This document shows, piece after piece, positions 17,652 through 26,249 of a stretch of 40,154 nt of DNA. A program made the translations under genes and the position numbers. Location: NCBI GenBank assembly GCA_013360185.1, contig JABWCO010000032.1, forward strand, positions 1 to 40,154. The letters are read 5' to 3'. This DNA is from Bdellovibrio sp. (GTDB taxonomy: Bacteria; Bdellovibrionota; Bdellovibrionia; Bdellovibrionales; Bdellovibrionaceae). Each line of letters starts with the position of its first letter. Position 1 is the first letter of the stretch. Below the pieces are notes generated by a model. It made no database searches. It was not told the DNA's origin and saw nothing but the letters and a program-made list of their open reading frames with translations.

Positions 17652-19822
17652 TACTGTCTCCGATCTAAAGCACGGATCTGCTTAAACTGAGACAAATCAA
17701 TTTGTGGCTGCGCAATGCTTTGTTTCACGTAAATGTCGGATTTATAAATGCGCCAGTATGTTCGATTTGGATCATCCTTATCTATGATGCGAGCTAAAGC
17801 TAACAGTTTGTTAGAGCGAGGTTCTGCCGTATAAGTTAAAAGTTGATAGCTTGGCGCAATCAAGTTTTTATCCCTCACAGAAGCGTCCACTGACACCCGC
17901 GCCGAATACAACGGCACCTGATCCGCTTCTTTCACCATCATCGTTTCGGCGGTGGGCAAATAGCGAATTAAAAGCTGATATAGCTCAACCCAAACTTGTC
18001 CAAAGAACTCATCCTGGATCTTTTCTTTCCCTTTACTGTTCACGGCATAATCACTGCGCAATATTTCACCAACTCCCGCAAAAGCCACATCCGGGGGTAA
18101 ACCCGTCGCAAAATTTACTAGATTAGGAAATCCGTCCGCATTAGAGTCCCGATCCGCATCCGAAAGCAAAGGATTAAATCCATAAATCCACTCTAAGGAA
18201 TCAGGAATAGAATCTCCATCGGAATCAAAATTAAATGGATCTGTGCCGAGCAGCGCTTCTTCACATTCGTTCAAAGAGTCTCCGTCAGAATCTAAGTTCG
18301 GATCGCACGATTTCGCTTTCGATAAAGCTTGGCATCGCTCAGAAAATGCAGGGTTAACTAACAGACTGTCCAGGCAATACCCATTAGTCCTCGCCAAATG
18401 CAGACTCGTTCCCATCGTACTCTCTTCGGAATCAAAAAGCCCGTCGCCGTCAGAATCCGCTTCGATCTTTTGTGTTCTTTTGTCAAACCGGGCGTTGGGG
18501 TTTAACACATACATGTGGGTCATTTTAAAGCTGACGGCGTTGTTCGCACTTCCGGGCAAAACATAAGTGGATGTTTGTTCATCAAAGCGCGCCTGCCAAA
18601 TTCCCGCTTTGCGTTTCTTTTGTTCAAAGAGTGGCAACAACTTTTCAAAATAGGGAATTTCCCCTGGGCGGGTCGCTAGCAGACGTTCTTTGTTCAGCTG
18701 CACAAAATTAATTCGCACTTGCCCTGTACCAAAATACATCGGCAATGCCTGAATCATCCCAAAATTAAAGTCTAAATTGTCAATCTCATTGGGGGCCGGA
18801 GATCCCCATGCCGCTTCCATTTTTTGAACCAGTTTTGAACAAACTCCAGCACACGATTTCAAAACAGAAGCACAACTTGCACACTGACTGTAAAACTTCA
18901 AAACCTTGGTGAAATCTTTGTATTCTGGATTGATAATTCCATCCGTTAAATGGACAAAGTCGTACTCTGCGAAAGTCAACTGCCCCTTTGCATTCAGGGC
19001 CTTCATGTCCAAAAACATCGCTTCGTAAATCGGCTTAAGAACCGTTCCCGGAGACGTTGTTCCCATGGTTGTCGTTTCATAACGATAAACGTCGTCACTT
19101 TGTACCAAGTTCAAGTTGCGAGCATGTTCACGCTCAAGCAAATCCAAGGTTGCAAGATGGATAGGGTCCCCGACCAACTTAAACTGAAACGGGTTCGTGA
19201 TACTCAACTCTGCTTTTAAGAGATTTAGGATTTGCGTTTGCGAAACGCCTCCCGAAACTGGGATTAACATTAATCTAATATGCGCTAAAGCTTCTGGCGT
19301 AGAATATTTAACCACGTCGGTAAGCCACTTGCGCACAGTCTTAAATCTGATCCCCTCGTGATCTGCCCCCAAGTGAGTTAAATAAAAAACAGGAGGCGTG
19401 GCACTGATATCTGGCGAGCCCGACGTGATACTATTTCGGTTGATAGCAAGTTCTTTTGAGACTCGGCAATCAACACCGTCGGCGCGATGGTCGTGACGGT
19501 CTCCTGCATTCTTATTGGGATCATAGATTTGATAAGAGCCATTGCCTTCACTAAAAACAATATTTGCATCAACGTCTTGCGGGCACGGGCCCGAGATCAT
19601 CGAATTCGACATATCCACCAAAATTACATAGCGGCGAATAATCGGATAATCCTTAGGCGGTTCTAATTTAAAGGGATTGTCACTTAACGAGGAAAAAGCG
19701 GTATCTTTCGCAAATTCCAAAGGGGTTTGTGAGCATTGCTGACCAAATACGACCAGACACGCAAATATGAAGATTCCAACAAAAGTCATCGGCTTACGCA
19801 GAAGACCTATCTTGCATGTCAT
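17651..19822 (-). CDS. von Willebrand A / TSP3 lipoprotein (723 aa), first gene of operon
   Basis: I placed the start at the ATG at 19822, which has GGGGGAAA six bases upstream, rather than 15 codons earlier. The signal peptide ends VVFGQQC (lipid Cys30). The vWA domain begins at about residue 62 with RRYVILVDMSNSM; the MIDAS is Asp70, Ser72, Ser74, and a later strand reads FVHLTDG. TSP3 repeats in the second half include DSDGDGLFDSEE, DSDGDSLNECEE and DSDGDSIPDSLE, with a Cys module between the first two. The C-terminal ~130 residues are of unknown fold and end LDRRQ. It is the probable adhesin-like head gene of the operon, preceded by a strong palindrome in the leader. Confidence 0.9.
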   Translation of the reverse strand: MTCKIGLLRKPMTFVGIFIFACLVVFGQQCSQTPLEFAKDTAFSSLSDNPFKLEPPKDYPIIRRYVILVDMSNSMISGPCPQDVDANIVFSEGNGSYQIYDPNKNAGDRHDHRADGVDCRVSKELAINRNSITSGSPDISATPPVFYLTHLGADHEGIRFKTVRKWLTDVVKYSTPEALAHIRLMLIPVSGGVSQTQILNLLKAELSITNPFQFKLVGDPIHLATLDLLEREHARNLNLVQSDDVYRYETTTMGTTSPGTVLKPIYEAMFLDMKALNAKGQLTFAEYDFVHLTDGIINPEYKDFTKVLKFYSQCASCASVLKSCAGVCSKLVQKMEAAWGSPAPNEIDNLDFNFGMIQALPMYFGTGQVRINFVQLNKERLLATRPGEIPYFEKLLPLFEQKKRKAGIWQARFDEQTSTYVLPGSANNAVSFKMTHMYVLNPNARFDKRTQKIEADSDGDGLFDSEESTMGTSLHLARTNGYCLDSLLVNPAFSERCQALSKAKSCDPNLDSDGDSLNECEEALLGTDPFNFDSDGDSIPDSLEWIYGFNPLLSDADRDSNADGFPNLVNFATGLPPDVAFAGVGEILRSDYAVNSKGKEKIQDEFFGQVWVELYQLLIRYLPTAETMMVKEADQVPLYSARVSVDASVRDKNLIAPSYQLLTYTAEPRSNKLLALARIIDKDDPNRTYWRIYKSDIYVKQSIAQPQIDLSQFKQIRALDRRQ

Positions 19823-20234
19823 AAACTTTCCCCCAACTAAATAATATGCAATTTTATGCGAATTCACAACGATCTCAGGTTATTTACTCAACCTGAGATC
19901 ACCTCTTTGCTCCCAGTACTTTCTAATAGTGAGCACGACCCGATAAAGGTAGGGCTTTACGAGGACTTCGTCTCAAGACAAGACAACACGCACGAAAGCC
20001 CTCTTGAAGAGAACCCATCCAATCCATTCAAAAAAAGTCCCTCATCCAAAAGACACTGTTGGACTAACGCCCAGCGCACAATACGTTTCGTTTTGAGACT
20101 TGAAGAAAAAATAGCCAACCCACCGCCAAAAAAGAGCATCAAACTTTATCGCACGATGTAAATGCAATCCTAAAGGTTCTCAGGTCTGTTTTATTGGAAC
20201 GATTGTGGCATTAATCCCACCTAAGGAGATTTTC
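19823..20234. other. Intergenic region with divergent promoters; no convincing gene
   Basis: These 412 bases separate the vWA operon (minus) from the lipoprotein gene at 20235 (plus). They hold the 11-bp inverted repeat at 19871-19900. A 101-codon plus frame (19856-20161) lacks an SD, a signal peptide or recognisable composition. CTCAGGT from the palindrome occurs again near 20179, close to the plus gene. I see no clear sigma-70 promoter. Confidence 0.5.
19871..19900. repeat. Perfect 11-bp inverted repeat in the vWA operon leader
   Basis: GATCTCAGGTT and AACCTGAGATC flank an 8-base loop. No T-run follows on either strand, so it is not a standard terminator. It lies about 50 bases upstream of the vWA operon start and could be an operator or an mRNA leader structure. 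Confidence 0.6.
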
Positions 20235-21581
20235 ATGAGCCTTAAAGTTTCATCTGCAGTGATCAGTGCCGCTCTTCTATTGAGTAACGCTGCCTGCACA
20301 CAAAAAAGAGACGTCGTCCCTGACGTGGTAAAAGACGGCCCCTCCGCTCCTAGGATCCCTGTCAATATCGACAAAGCCGCGGGTTTTAAAAATAAAGACA
20401 CTGAAATTGATACGCAAAAAAAATCCAAAGGCTCGGATAACTCGGGCTCAACACCTCAACAATCAAGTGTGCACCCTGTTGGCGCAAAGCCGGCCGCTGC
20501 GATGTCTCCTAGTGGTAATGGCGCAACGGAAAAACAGCCTTTTGCTTGGAACATCCCTGTTGTCGCCGCAAAATCTGCACGCATTAGCATTAATGGTTTA
20601 GAAAGAATGAATGAGCGGCCAGCGGCCAAAGAGGAAGCTCCTGCCCCGACCGAAACTAAGCCAACAATTGACTATTCTTCTGAAGCTATCAAAAGAGAAG
20701 CCTTCGCAAAAATTTCTTTCGAGAGTCCTGAGGAATTAGTCGATCTTATGAAAAATCCAGACGCCGTAATTTACAAAGGCCAAGTCGCGTCTGAAAAACT
20801 CATGGCCGGAAAAATTAAAACCCTTAATGAAGAAAGCTATTGCAAGGTCTCTTTTCAAGGCGAGGTCCGCAAAAGTGACTTCTTCAGGCTTGATATTGAA
20901 AGCTTAAGCACCACGCCAATTGACACAGAAAATGTTGTGAATATCTTTAAAGCCACTTACAAGAACTCAAGCGGTGAAATCTTATTAACTTGCACCCACA
21001 CCACTTCAAACTTTTTCATGCAAGCCGCACAAATTGACTTGGCCAAATGGATCACCTTTTATGAATTCTCCGGTAACAAAATCGAAACTCAAGGCTACAA
21101 AAATCCTTTGACGGAGGAACGCAAGGTCGAAGCTGTAAGAATCAAGGATCCGGAGAAGTTTAAAAAAGTTATTCTGGATGAAAGCTCCAAAGACACCTTC
21201 GCCCTCTTAAAGGGGGAGATTGTGGATATGGCCGAAGGCTTCGGCGCCGTGGCGAATAAAAAAGACACACAGTCATGCATCATCAATGATGTTGCGGGAG
21301 TTGTTACGAAAGATCTCGTTTATGTGCGCGTCGCCAAAGGGATCTTAGAACCGACTCCCCCAGAAAATCCAAATGCTAACATGTATGTTACGTATCGCGC
21401 CGATGCTGAGAACTTTTTTATCATGAGTTGCATTATGGCAAAATCAGAGAGCTGGACAAAGCTGATGGACACAACCCAAGGGGTCTTAGAATTTGGTGCC
21501 CTGGATAGAGTCCCTCTTCTTAAAAAAGGGCCTGAACTGCAAAAAATCCAAAGTGCTTACGAAGCAAGTCTTAGAAACTAA
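20235..21581 (+). CDS. Lipoprotein of unknown function (448 aa)
   Basis: The ATG at 20235 is preceded by AAGGAG at good spacing; a frame beginning ten codons earlier has none. The signal peptide ends LLSNAAC, a canonical lipobox (lipid Cys21). A low-complexity Lys/Ser/Pro/Ala-rich region (about 25-160) follows. The remainder (about 165-445) is a mixed alpha/beta domain with scattered cysteines and aromatic-rich stretches such as ENFFIMSCIMAKSESW. No family is recognised. It is transcribed alone and converges on the gene at 21598 with 16 bases between them. Confidence 0.82.
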   Translation: MSLKVSSAVISAALLLSNAACTQKRDVVPDVVKDGPSAPRIPVNIDKAAGFKNKDTEIDTQKKSKGSDNSGSTPQQSSVHPVGAKPAAAMSPSGNGATEKQPFAWNIPVVAAKSARISINGLERMNERPAAKEEAPAPTETKPTIDYSSEAIKREAFAKISFESPEELVDLMKNPDAVIYKGQVASEKLMAGKIKTLNEESYCKVSFQGEVRKSDFFRLDIESLSTTPIDTENVVNIFKATYKNSSGEILLTCTHTTSNFFMQAAQIDLAKWITFYEFSGNKIETQGYKNPLTEERKVEAVRIKDPEKFKKVILDESSKDTFALLKGEIVDMAEGFGAVANKKDTQSCIINDVAGVVTKDLVYVRVAKGILEPTPPENPNANMYVTYRADAENFFIMSCIMAKSESWTKLMDTTQGVLEFGALDRVPLLKKGPELQKIQSAYEASLRN

Positions 21582-21582
21582 T

Positions 21583-21609
21583 TAAAAAGGGGGGCTGCTA
21601 GTAAGCCCC
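21583..21609 (-). terminator. Rho-independent terminator for the gene at 21598-22410
   Basis: On the minus strand GGGGCT and AGCCCC form a 6-bp stem with a 7-base loop, followed by CCTTTTT. The loop and stem contain the TAG stop codon of the gene it ends. Confidence 0.65.
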
Positions 21610-22410
21610 ACCCCATTGACCGTTATCGGGGTTCGAAATCAAATCGAACATACTGACATCAAAATACATCGTCCGCCCGTGGGCTTTATATTCAAAACAG
21701 CCGTCTTTCTGAGCGCTTAAATTAAATCCGCCACCCCACCAAAAGTATCCAGGAACCTCGCTGACAGTATTGGCTTTGCTAGCAGGATTTTGCAGCACGA
21801 TTAAGTCTGCAGTGGGTTCTATGTCACCGACAATATTGCGAGTTTTATAGCGCCATTTGATTTTTTCATCGTTCTTTACGTTGCCGTTCTCATCTAAGGT
21901 CTTAAGTTGTTCAGCCGTGTGATAAAGAACTTTGACTCTTCCGTCCGTGAACATTTCTTGAAACATTCCAGCCATATCCGCTATGGGATAACGGTCGTAC
22001 TTTTCTTTCATGATCTTTTCAGGAATTAAAAAGTGTGAATGTCCCATATCCGGAAAAAAAATGCCATCGACATAATTCAACTCCAAAGCCCGCTCGACAT
22101 GGCGAACGATACTTTGTACGAAAGTTTCAGAAATCTGAATATCACCGCCACGTTCCGCATCGTACGGCAGCTTTAAGACGCCCATATTAGCATCCCAAAA
22201 TGCCCGTCTTGGCAAACGCTTAGACGATTGATAAATTTCCGTGAATTTCAAAAGCATGCTCGGGATATCATAGTCCCACCTAAACTCACTAGAGTAAAGG
22301 GGGCTTTCTCCTGCAGACAAAGGCCCACATCGCTGCGAAATCTCCTTTAAAGAGTTCCCGGCCCACACACTTTGACTTACAAATAAAACTAAGAAAATCC
22401 ATTTGATCAT
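21598..22410 (-). CDS. Secreted protein of unknown function (270 aa)
   Basis: The signal peptide MIKWIFLVLFVSQSVWA is followed by about 250 residues. The body is rich in aromatic and charged residues, with motifs FFPDMGHSHFLIP (about 120-132) and GYFWWGGGFN (about 223-232) and a single C-terminal Cys. A His-containing MGHSHF segment and several acidic residues could bind metal, but no family is recognised. It appears monocistronic: its own terminator overlaps the stop codon, and 102 non-coding bases separate it from the next gene on the same strand. Confidence 0.78.
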   Translation of the reverse strand: MIKWIFLVLFVSQSVWAGNSLKEISQRCGPLSAGESPLYSSEFRWDYDIPSMLLKFTEIYQSSKRLPRRAFWDANMGVLKLPYDAERGGDIQISETFVQSIVRHVERALELNYVDGIFFPDMGHSHFLIPEKIMKEKYDRYPIADMAGMFQEMFTDGRVKVLYHTAEQLKTLDENGNVKNDEKIKWRYKTRNIVGDIEPTADLIVLQNPASKANTVSEVPGYFWWGGGFNLSAQKDGCFEYKAHGRTMYFDVSMFDLISNPDNGQWGGAY

Positions 22411-22512
22411 GGCCCAAGTTTAGCCCCGCTCTTGCCATAAAACAACTTGTGCCTGAGCTTAGATGATTTTTACCGGGTTGTTTGATTTTTAGTCACCCAG
22501 ACCCCATACCCG

Positions 22513-23229
22513 CTATTCTTTTAGTTCTAATGTGGATTCAGCTAGATTATTTTGCTGACGGGCTTTCACGTTACTCCAAATTTTCTGACTGGCTGGCCCC
22601 GGCAACATTCCCTCAATCTCAGCGACACTGTCTGGATATAACGAGGTAAACTGGAAAACGATTTCCGCCTTAATACCTCCCAGGGTTTCCCGGACTTCTT
22701 TTGACAGTGACGTGTCTTCCACTAAATTATCAGCAACAATATTTTTTAAAATCTCAGCCGCAATACCGGATTCAGAGCTTTGCAGAGATTCTAAGAGAAT
22801 ATCTAACGCCGCATTCTGTAACGCTTCCTGATCGCGATTCGAAGCCGGAACTTTAAGCAAGGCCTCTAACGACCTAAGGATTTCTTCATTAGCAAAAAGC
22901 TCTTGGCGAAAAATTTTATCTTCTTCCGACAAAAATACTTTGCCTTGCAAGCCGTGATACTTCTCTACGTGTTCTTTGTGAGCGAAATCTTTCCACACTT
23001 TGGCTTTAGCTTCGGGATCCGCGGCTAAAGTCATCACGGACACCTGTGTCGCTGGTTTGACCTCGTTCTGCGCTTCTACCACCGGAGCCATCAAAGGTTC
23101 TGGTGAATGCTCTGACAAACCCGACAGCGAATCTCGTTGTGGCGTTTCTGCGGCAGGGACCATCAAATAGATGATCCCTCCCAACCCTAAGGCAGCTGAT
23201 ACCAACAGAATCGTCAGGCGCTTGTTCAT
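22513..23229 (-). CDS. Membrane-anchored helical protein coupled to the Hint lipoprotein (238 aa)
   Basis: The N-terminus MNKRLTILLVSAALGLGGIIYLMV is a signal anchor or uncleaved signal peptide. A Pro/Glu-rich linker (about 28-65) and a long alpha-helical region (about 75-230) rich in Glu, Leu and Lys follow. The helical part resembles HEAT-like or coiled repeats in composition only. Its ATG lies one base after the stop of the Hint-domain lipoprotein gene, with AAGGAG nine bases upstream, so both are made from one message. The pairing suggests it assists display, processing or tethering of that lipoprotein (inference). No family is recognised. Confidence 0.78.
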   Translation of the reverse strand: MNKRLTILLVSAALGLGGIIYLMVPAAETPQRDSLSGLSEHSPEPLMAPVVEAQNEVKPATQVSVMTLAADPEAKAKVWKDFAHKEHVEKYHGLQGKVFLSEEDKIFRQELFANEEILRSLEALLKVPASNRDQEALQNAALDILLESLQSSESGIAAEILKNIVADNLVEDTSLSKEVRETLGGIKAEIVFQFTSLYPDSVAEIEGMLPGPASQKIWSNVKARQQNNLAESTLELKE

Positions 23230-23230
23230 A

Positions 23231-25957
23231 CTAGAACGCTCCTTGAGTCATCGTTTTGCGGAATAAAGATCTGTTCAACTCTTTAGCTCCATCATTTTGG
23301 AAGTAAGCTGAACCGTTCAAGTATCCATTCAGTACCAGGATATTGTGATGGATCGCTGACGATTTCACGAACACATTATAGACCTTGCCTAAGTGTTTCG
23401 CTGGAGTGATTGATACGATCGGATCCAAGACTCCACCCAACTGCACTAAGTGCTCGCCTACCTTAAAGTCCTTAGCTACTTTCATATAGCCATTGGAAGC
23501 AACCAAGGTATGGTTCGTCGTAACTTTAATTTCGCGACCTGACTTCATGCGGAAGACTAAGATGTCATGTTCTGAGTCCAACAACTCTGTCACCCACTGG
23601 TCGACTTTAGTTTTTTGCACTGCTTTACTTCCCATGGATTGTGAACTTTGCAATGAAGCTACAAAGCCATAGTTTTTAGTCAACGCCTCGATGAAAGGCA
23701 CGTACTTCATGTTTTTGCTGTTAGCTGCTTCTTCAGCCAAGATCAACTGTTCCGGCGTTGCACACGATGACACACACACTGTTGCTACGTATGCTGTTGC
23801 TGGCATTGAGCAGGCCGCTTTTTTATTTTTCGGAGCAATCCAAGCTTTCTCTGGATTTGTTGCACGGTTCATGAAGCTTGGGTACAGATGTTGACCTTTA
23901 GAGTCGATGGCATATTTACCTTTTTGCACTTCATCAAAGTTTTCTAAGAATTCTTTGACGATCGGCAACTGGTCTTTACATTTCACCATCCACTCGTAAC
24001 GACCCTGTGCTTCTGAGTTACTTAAGCTGTCATGGGAACAACGGCGCGCCACATAGTCACGGCAATATTTTTCTTCAACCCAAGGACCATTGACTACGGA
24101 TTCGCTTTCCAACTGAACCGAGTGATCGATGCAGGCATAAACTTTGGTTGTCGTTACCTCACGAGTGCTGACCACAACCCCAATTTGATTTTTAGGACAT
24201 ACTTGAGATCGGTTGCCTTCTTCTGTTGTCACGGCAGATTCAGAGCGACGAACGGCCTCTGGATTGGCATCACAAAGACGCTCCTCGACTGGAGCCACCC
24301 CTGAACAACGGTTTGAATCAACCACTTTACCTGAATCATCTTTACAGATGAAGATGCGCGACTGCTTACCACCGCAATCGGCAGAACAGGCCGTGAACTC
24401 TTCTGATGGTACATAGCTGTAAACAGGACATGCACCTGCTGTTTTAATTGAACCTTTGCGAGTATTTGAACTTACAATCTGACCATCTTTACAAAGCTGA
24501 TCTGAAACTTCGTTGAAAAGATTAAAGAAGCCTTCTTCACCGAAAGAACACTGTAGCGCTTCTTTTACTTCACCAGTAACCACGTCTGTCTTAACAGTGC
24601 CGTGAACTCCGAAATCGCCACAACCATTATTACAAATCAATTGGTTAAAGTTATCTGCTCCTGACAATACACCATTTTGACATACTCGACTCGCACTTAC
24701 CGAAGCACAGGTGCCCACTGGCAATGATGTTGAATAAAGGACTTTCGACCCACCGTCGGCAAGGACGCTGCCATCCGGAAGTTTACAAGATTGACCTTGG
24801 CAAGCACCTTCATTTGTTAATTCTTTAGTACGAGAAATCTCGACCCATTTCAAACGCTCTGCCACGACTTGGCATTGCTCTTTGATAAGGTCACGATAGG
24901 ACATTTCTTTTGAACCATTCAACCCACAAGACAACGTTTCAGAATAGAGCTCACTGTGAGACTCACGAATTTGATCGCGTGTGGAACAAGCCAGTGGTTC
25001 TGGTTGCTCTGGTTCTGGTTCTGGAACAACATCACCCTCCGTCACATTTACGGAATGCTTTAAGGTGAATAGAACTTCGTTTGAATCACCCTTATAAAGA
25101 ACCGCTGTCACTTCATAAACGCCTTTAGCCGCATAAGCATGTTGTACCGTTTGCCCAGATGCCATCGAGCTATCACCAAAGTCCCAACGAATGGCACCTA
25201 CTTGATCGGCCAAACATTGCGGCATATATAGTGATAACGTCACGGACTCAGAAACTTTTGCTTCTGCAGGACCTGAAATCGCTGCGGCGGCACTGCACAC
25301 AATATCATCAGGTTCAGTGATCGTAATCGTTTGGGTTAGCATTTTTTCACCACCAGGGTTGCCCACGGCAACGACTTTCAAGGTGTAGATACCTGGATTT
25401 TGATAGGTGTGTTGTAATGGTCCCTTATCCAGCACAGACGCGGAACCGTCCCCGAATGTCCAATAAGCTTCTAACAATGTGATATTGCTGGGTACGGCCA
25501 ATTCAACCGTAATAGGTTGACCAGCGACGCCCACTTGTGGAGCCGAGATCACGATAGAGTCTGAAGCCACCACTGTTTTATATGAAAGCTCTTGCGAGGT
25601 CGTACTTGTAGCAGAGTCTTGAACTTTTGCAGTCAACACATAGGTGCCGGCTTTCTTATATACTGACGTGACCGCAGCTCCTACTTGAGCTGCACCGCCT
25701 GGGGCTTTCCACACCACTTCTTGGGTGCTGTCACAAGCTAATTGCTCATTCAGTTTATAATTGACGGCTTGACCCGCGTTACCAACAGAAGGCCCCTCAA
25801 TTTCAAGGTCATTGGTGCTGACCTTTTGAGACCCGGGTTTACAACTCATTATTGAGTTGGAGCTTTGCAGCTCTGTCGTACTGTCCGCTTGTGGTGTTTT
25901 AGAACAACTTGCGGATAGCGCACATATTCCTAGTATTAACAAAATCCTTTTGTTCAT
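23231..25957 (-). CDS. PKD / TSP1-like lipoprotein with C-terminal Hint (hedgehog/intein) domain
   Basis: I chose the ATG at 25957 (AGGAG five bases upstream; signal peptide ending LSASC, lipid Cys18). The 908-residue protein has three PKD/Ig-like domains at about 45-305, including YWTFGDGSA and IRWDFGDSS, then an acidic Pro-rich linker. A Cys-rich region (about 325-700) includes a TSP1-like TACSADCGGKQSR. The C-terminus is a Hint domain of about 165 residues: block-A Cys at 728 or 732 (CVSSCATPEQ), block-B VTTNHTLVASNG with His816, GKVYNVFVKSS, and H-H-N at 870-872 before ILVLNG. Hint domains cleave or splice their host chain or transfer it to a nucleophile. Only about 35 residues follow the last block, so a splicing extein is short. 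It is coupled to the gene at 22513. Confidence 0.87.
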   Translation of the reverse strand: MNKRILLILGICALSASCSKTPQADSTTELQSSNSIMSCKPGSQKVSTNDLEIEGPSVGNAGQAVNYKLNEQLACDSTQEVVWKAPGGAAQVGAAVTSVYKKAGTYVLTAKVQDSATSTTSQELSYKTVVASDSIVISAPQVGVAGQPITVELAVPSNITLLEAYWTFGDGSASVLDKGPLQHTYQNPGIYTLKVVAVGNPGGEKMLTQTITITEPDDIVCSAAAAISGPAEAKVSESVTLSLYMPQCLADQVGAIRWDFGDSSMASGQTVQHAYAAKGVYEVTAVLYKGDSNEVLFTLKHSVNVTEGDVVPEPEPEQPEPLACSTRDQIRESHSELYSETLSCGLNGSKEMSYRDLIKEQCQVVAERLKWVEISRTKELTNEGACQGQSCKLPDGSVLADGGSKVLYSTSLPVGTCASVSASRVCQNGVLSGADNFNQLICNNGCGDFGVHGTVKTDVVTGEVKEALQCSFGEEGFFNLFNEVSDQLCKDGQIVSSNTRKGSIKTAGACPVYSYVPSEEFTACSADCGGKQSRIFICKDDSGKVVDSNRCSGVAPVEERLCDANPEAVRRSESAVTTEEGNRSQVCPKNQIGVVVSTREVTTTKVYACIDHSVQLESESVVNGPWVEEKYCRDYVARRCSHDSLSNSEAQGRYEWMVKCKDQLPIVKEFLENFDEVQKGKYAIDSKGQHLYPSFMNRATNPEKAWIAPKNKKAACSMPATAYVATVCVSSCATPEQLILAEEAANSKNMKYVPFIEALTKNYGFVASLQSSQSMGSKAVQKTKVDQWVTELLDSEHDILVFRMKSGREIKVTTNHTLVASNGYMKVAKDFKVGEHLVQLGGVLDPIVSITPAKHLGKVYNVFVKSSAIHHNILVLNGYLNGSAYFQNDGAKELNRSLFRKTMTQGAF

Positions 25958-26249
25958 GGCGACTCCTGCTCTTTGCATACATCAATCATTGATCCAACCA
26001 ACAAGTTCCTCAACTTTTTTAGGGACAGTGAATCATCATGAATAGGTGCTCTCACTAAAGTTTTGACGCTTTATTGAACTCTCAAAAGATGTTTATTTTT
26101 TTGTCGAAAGTTTATTCAGTTCACAGTGCAGGATTGGGACGATCCTCATAGCCTTATTAGAGCCATTTAAGGGTAAAAACACCGTCTTTGTCACAAGAAC
26201 CTCCTCCCGCTCCTAATAGATAAAAACCGAATCCAACAAAGGACCCTGC
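25958..26249. other. Divergent intergenic region
   Basis: These 292 AT-rich bases lie between the Hint lipoprotein operon (minus) and the efflux operon (plus). I see no RNA gene or ORF of merit, and no clear -35/-10 pair. The first efflux gene has AAGGA before its ATG. An imperfect palindrome (GAATCATCATGAAT) lies near 26030. Confidence 0.4.

Noticed and set aside
19856-20161. 101-codon plus-strand frame between the vWA operon and the lipoprotein gene
   Set aside because: It has no SD, no signal peptide and no recognisable composition, and it contains the 11-bp palindrome, which looks regulatory.
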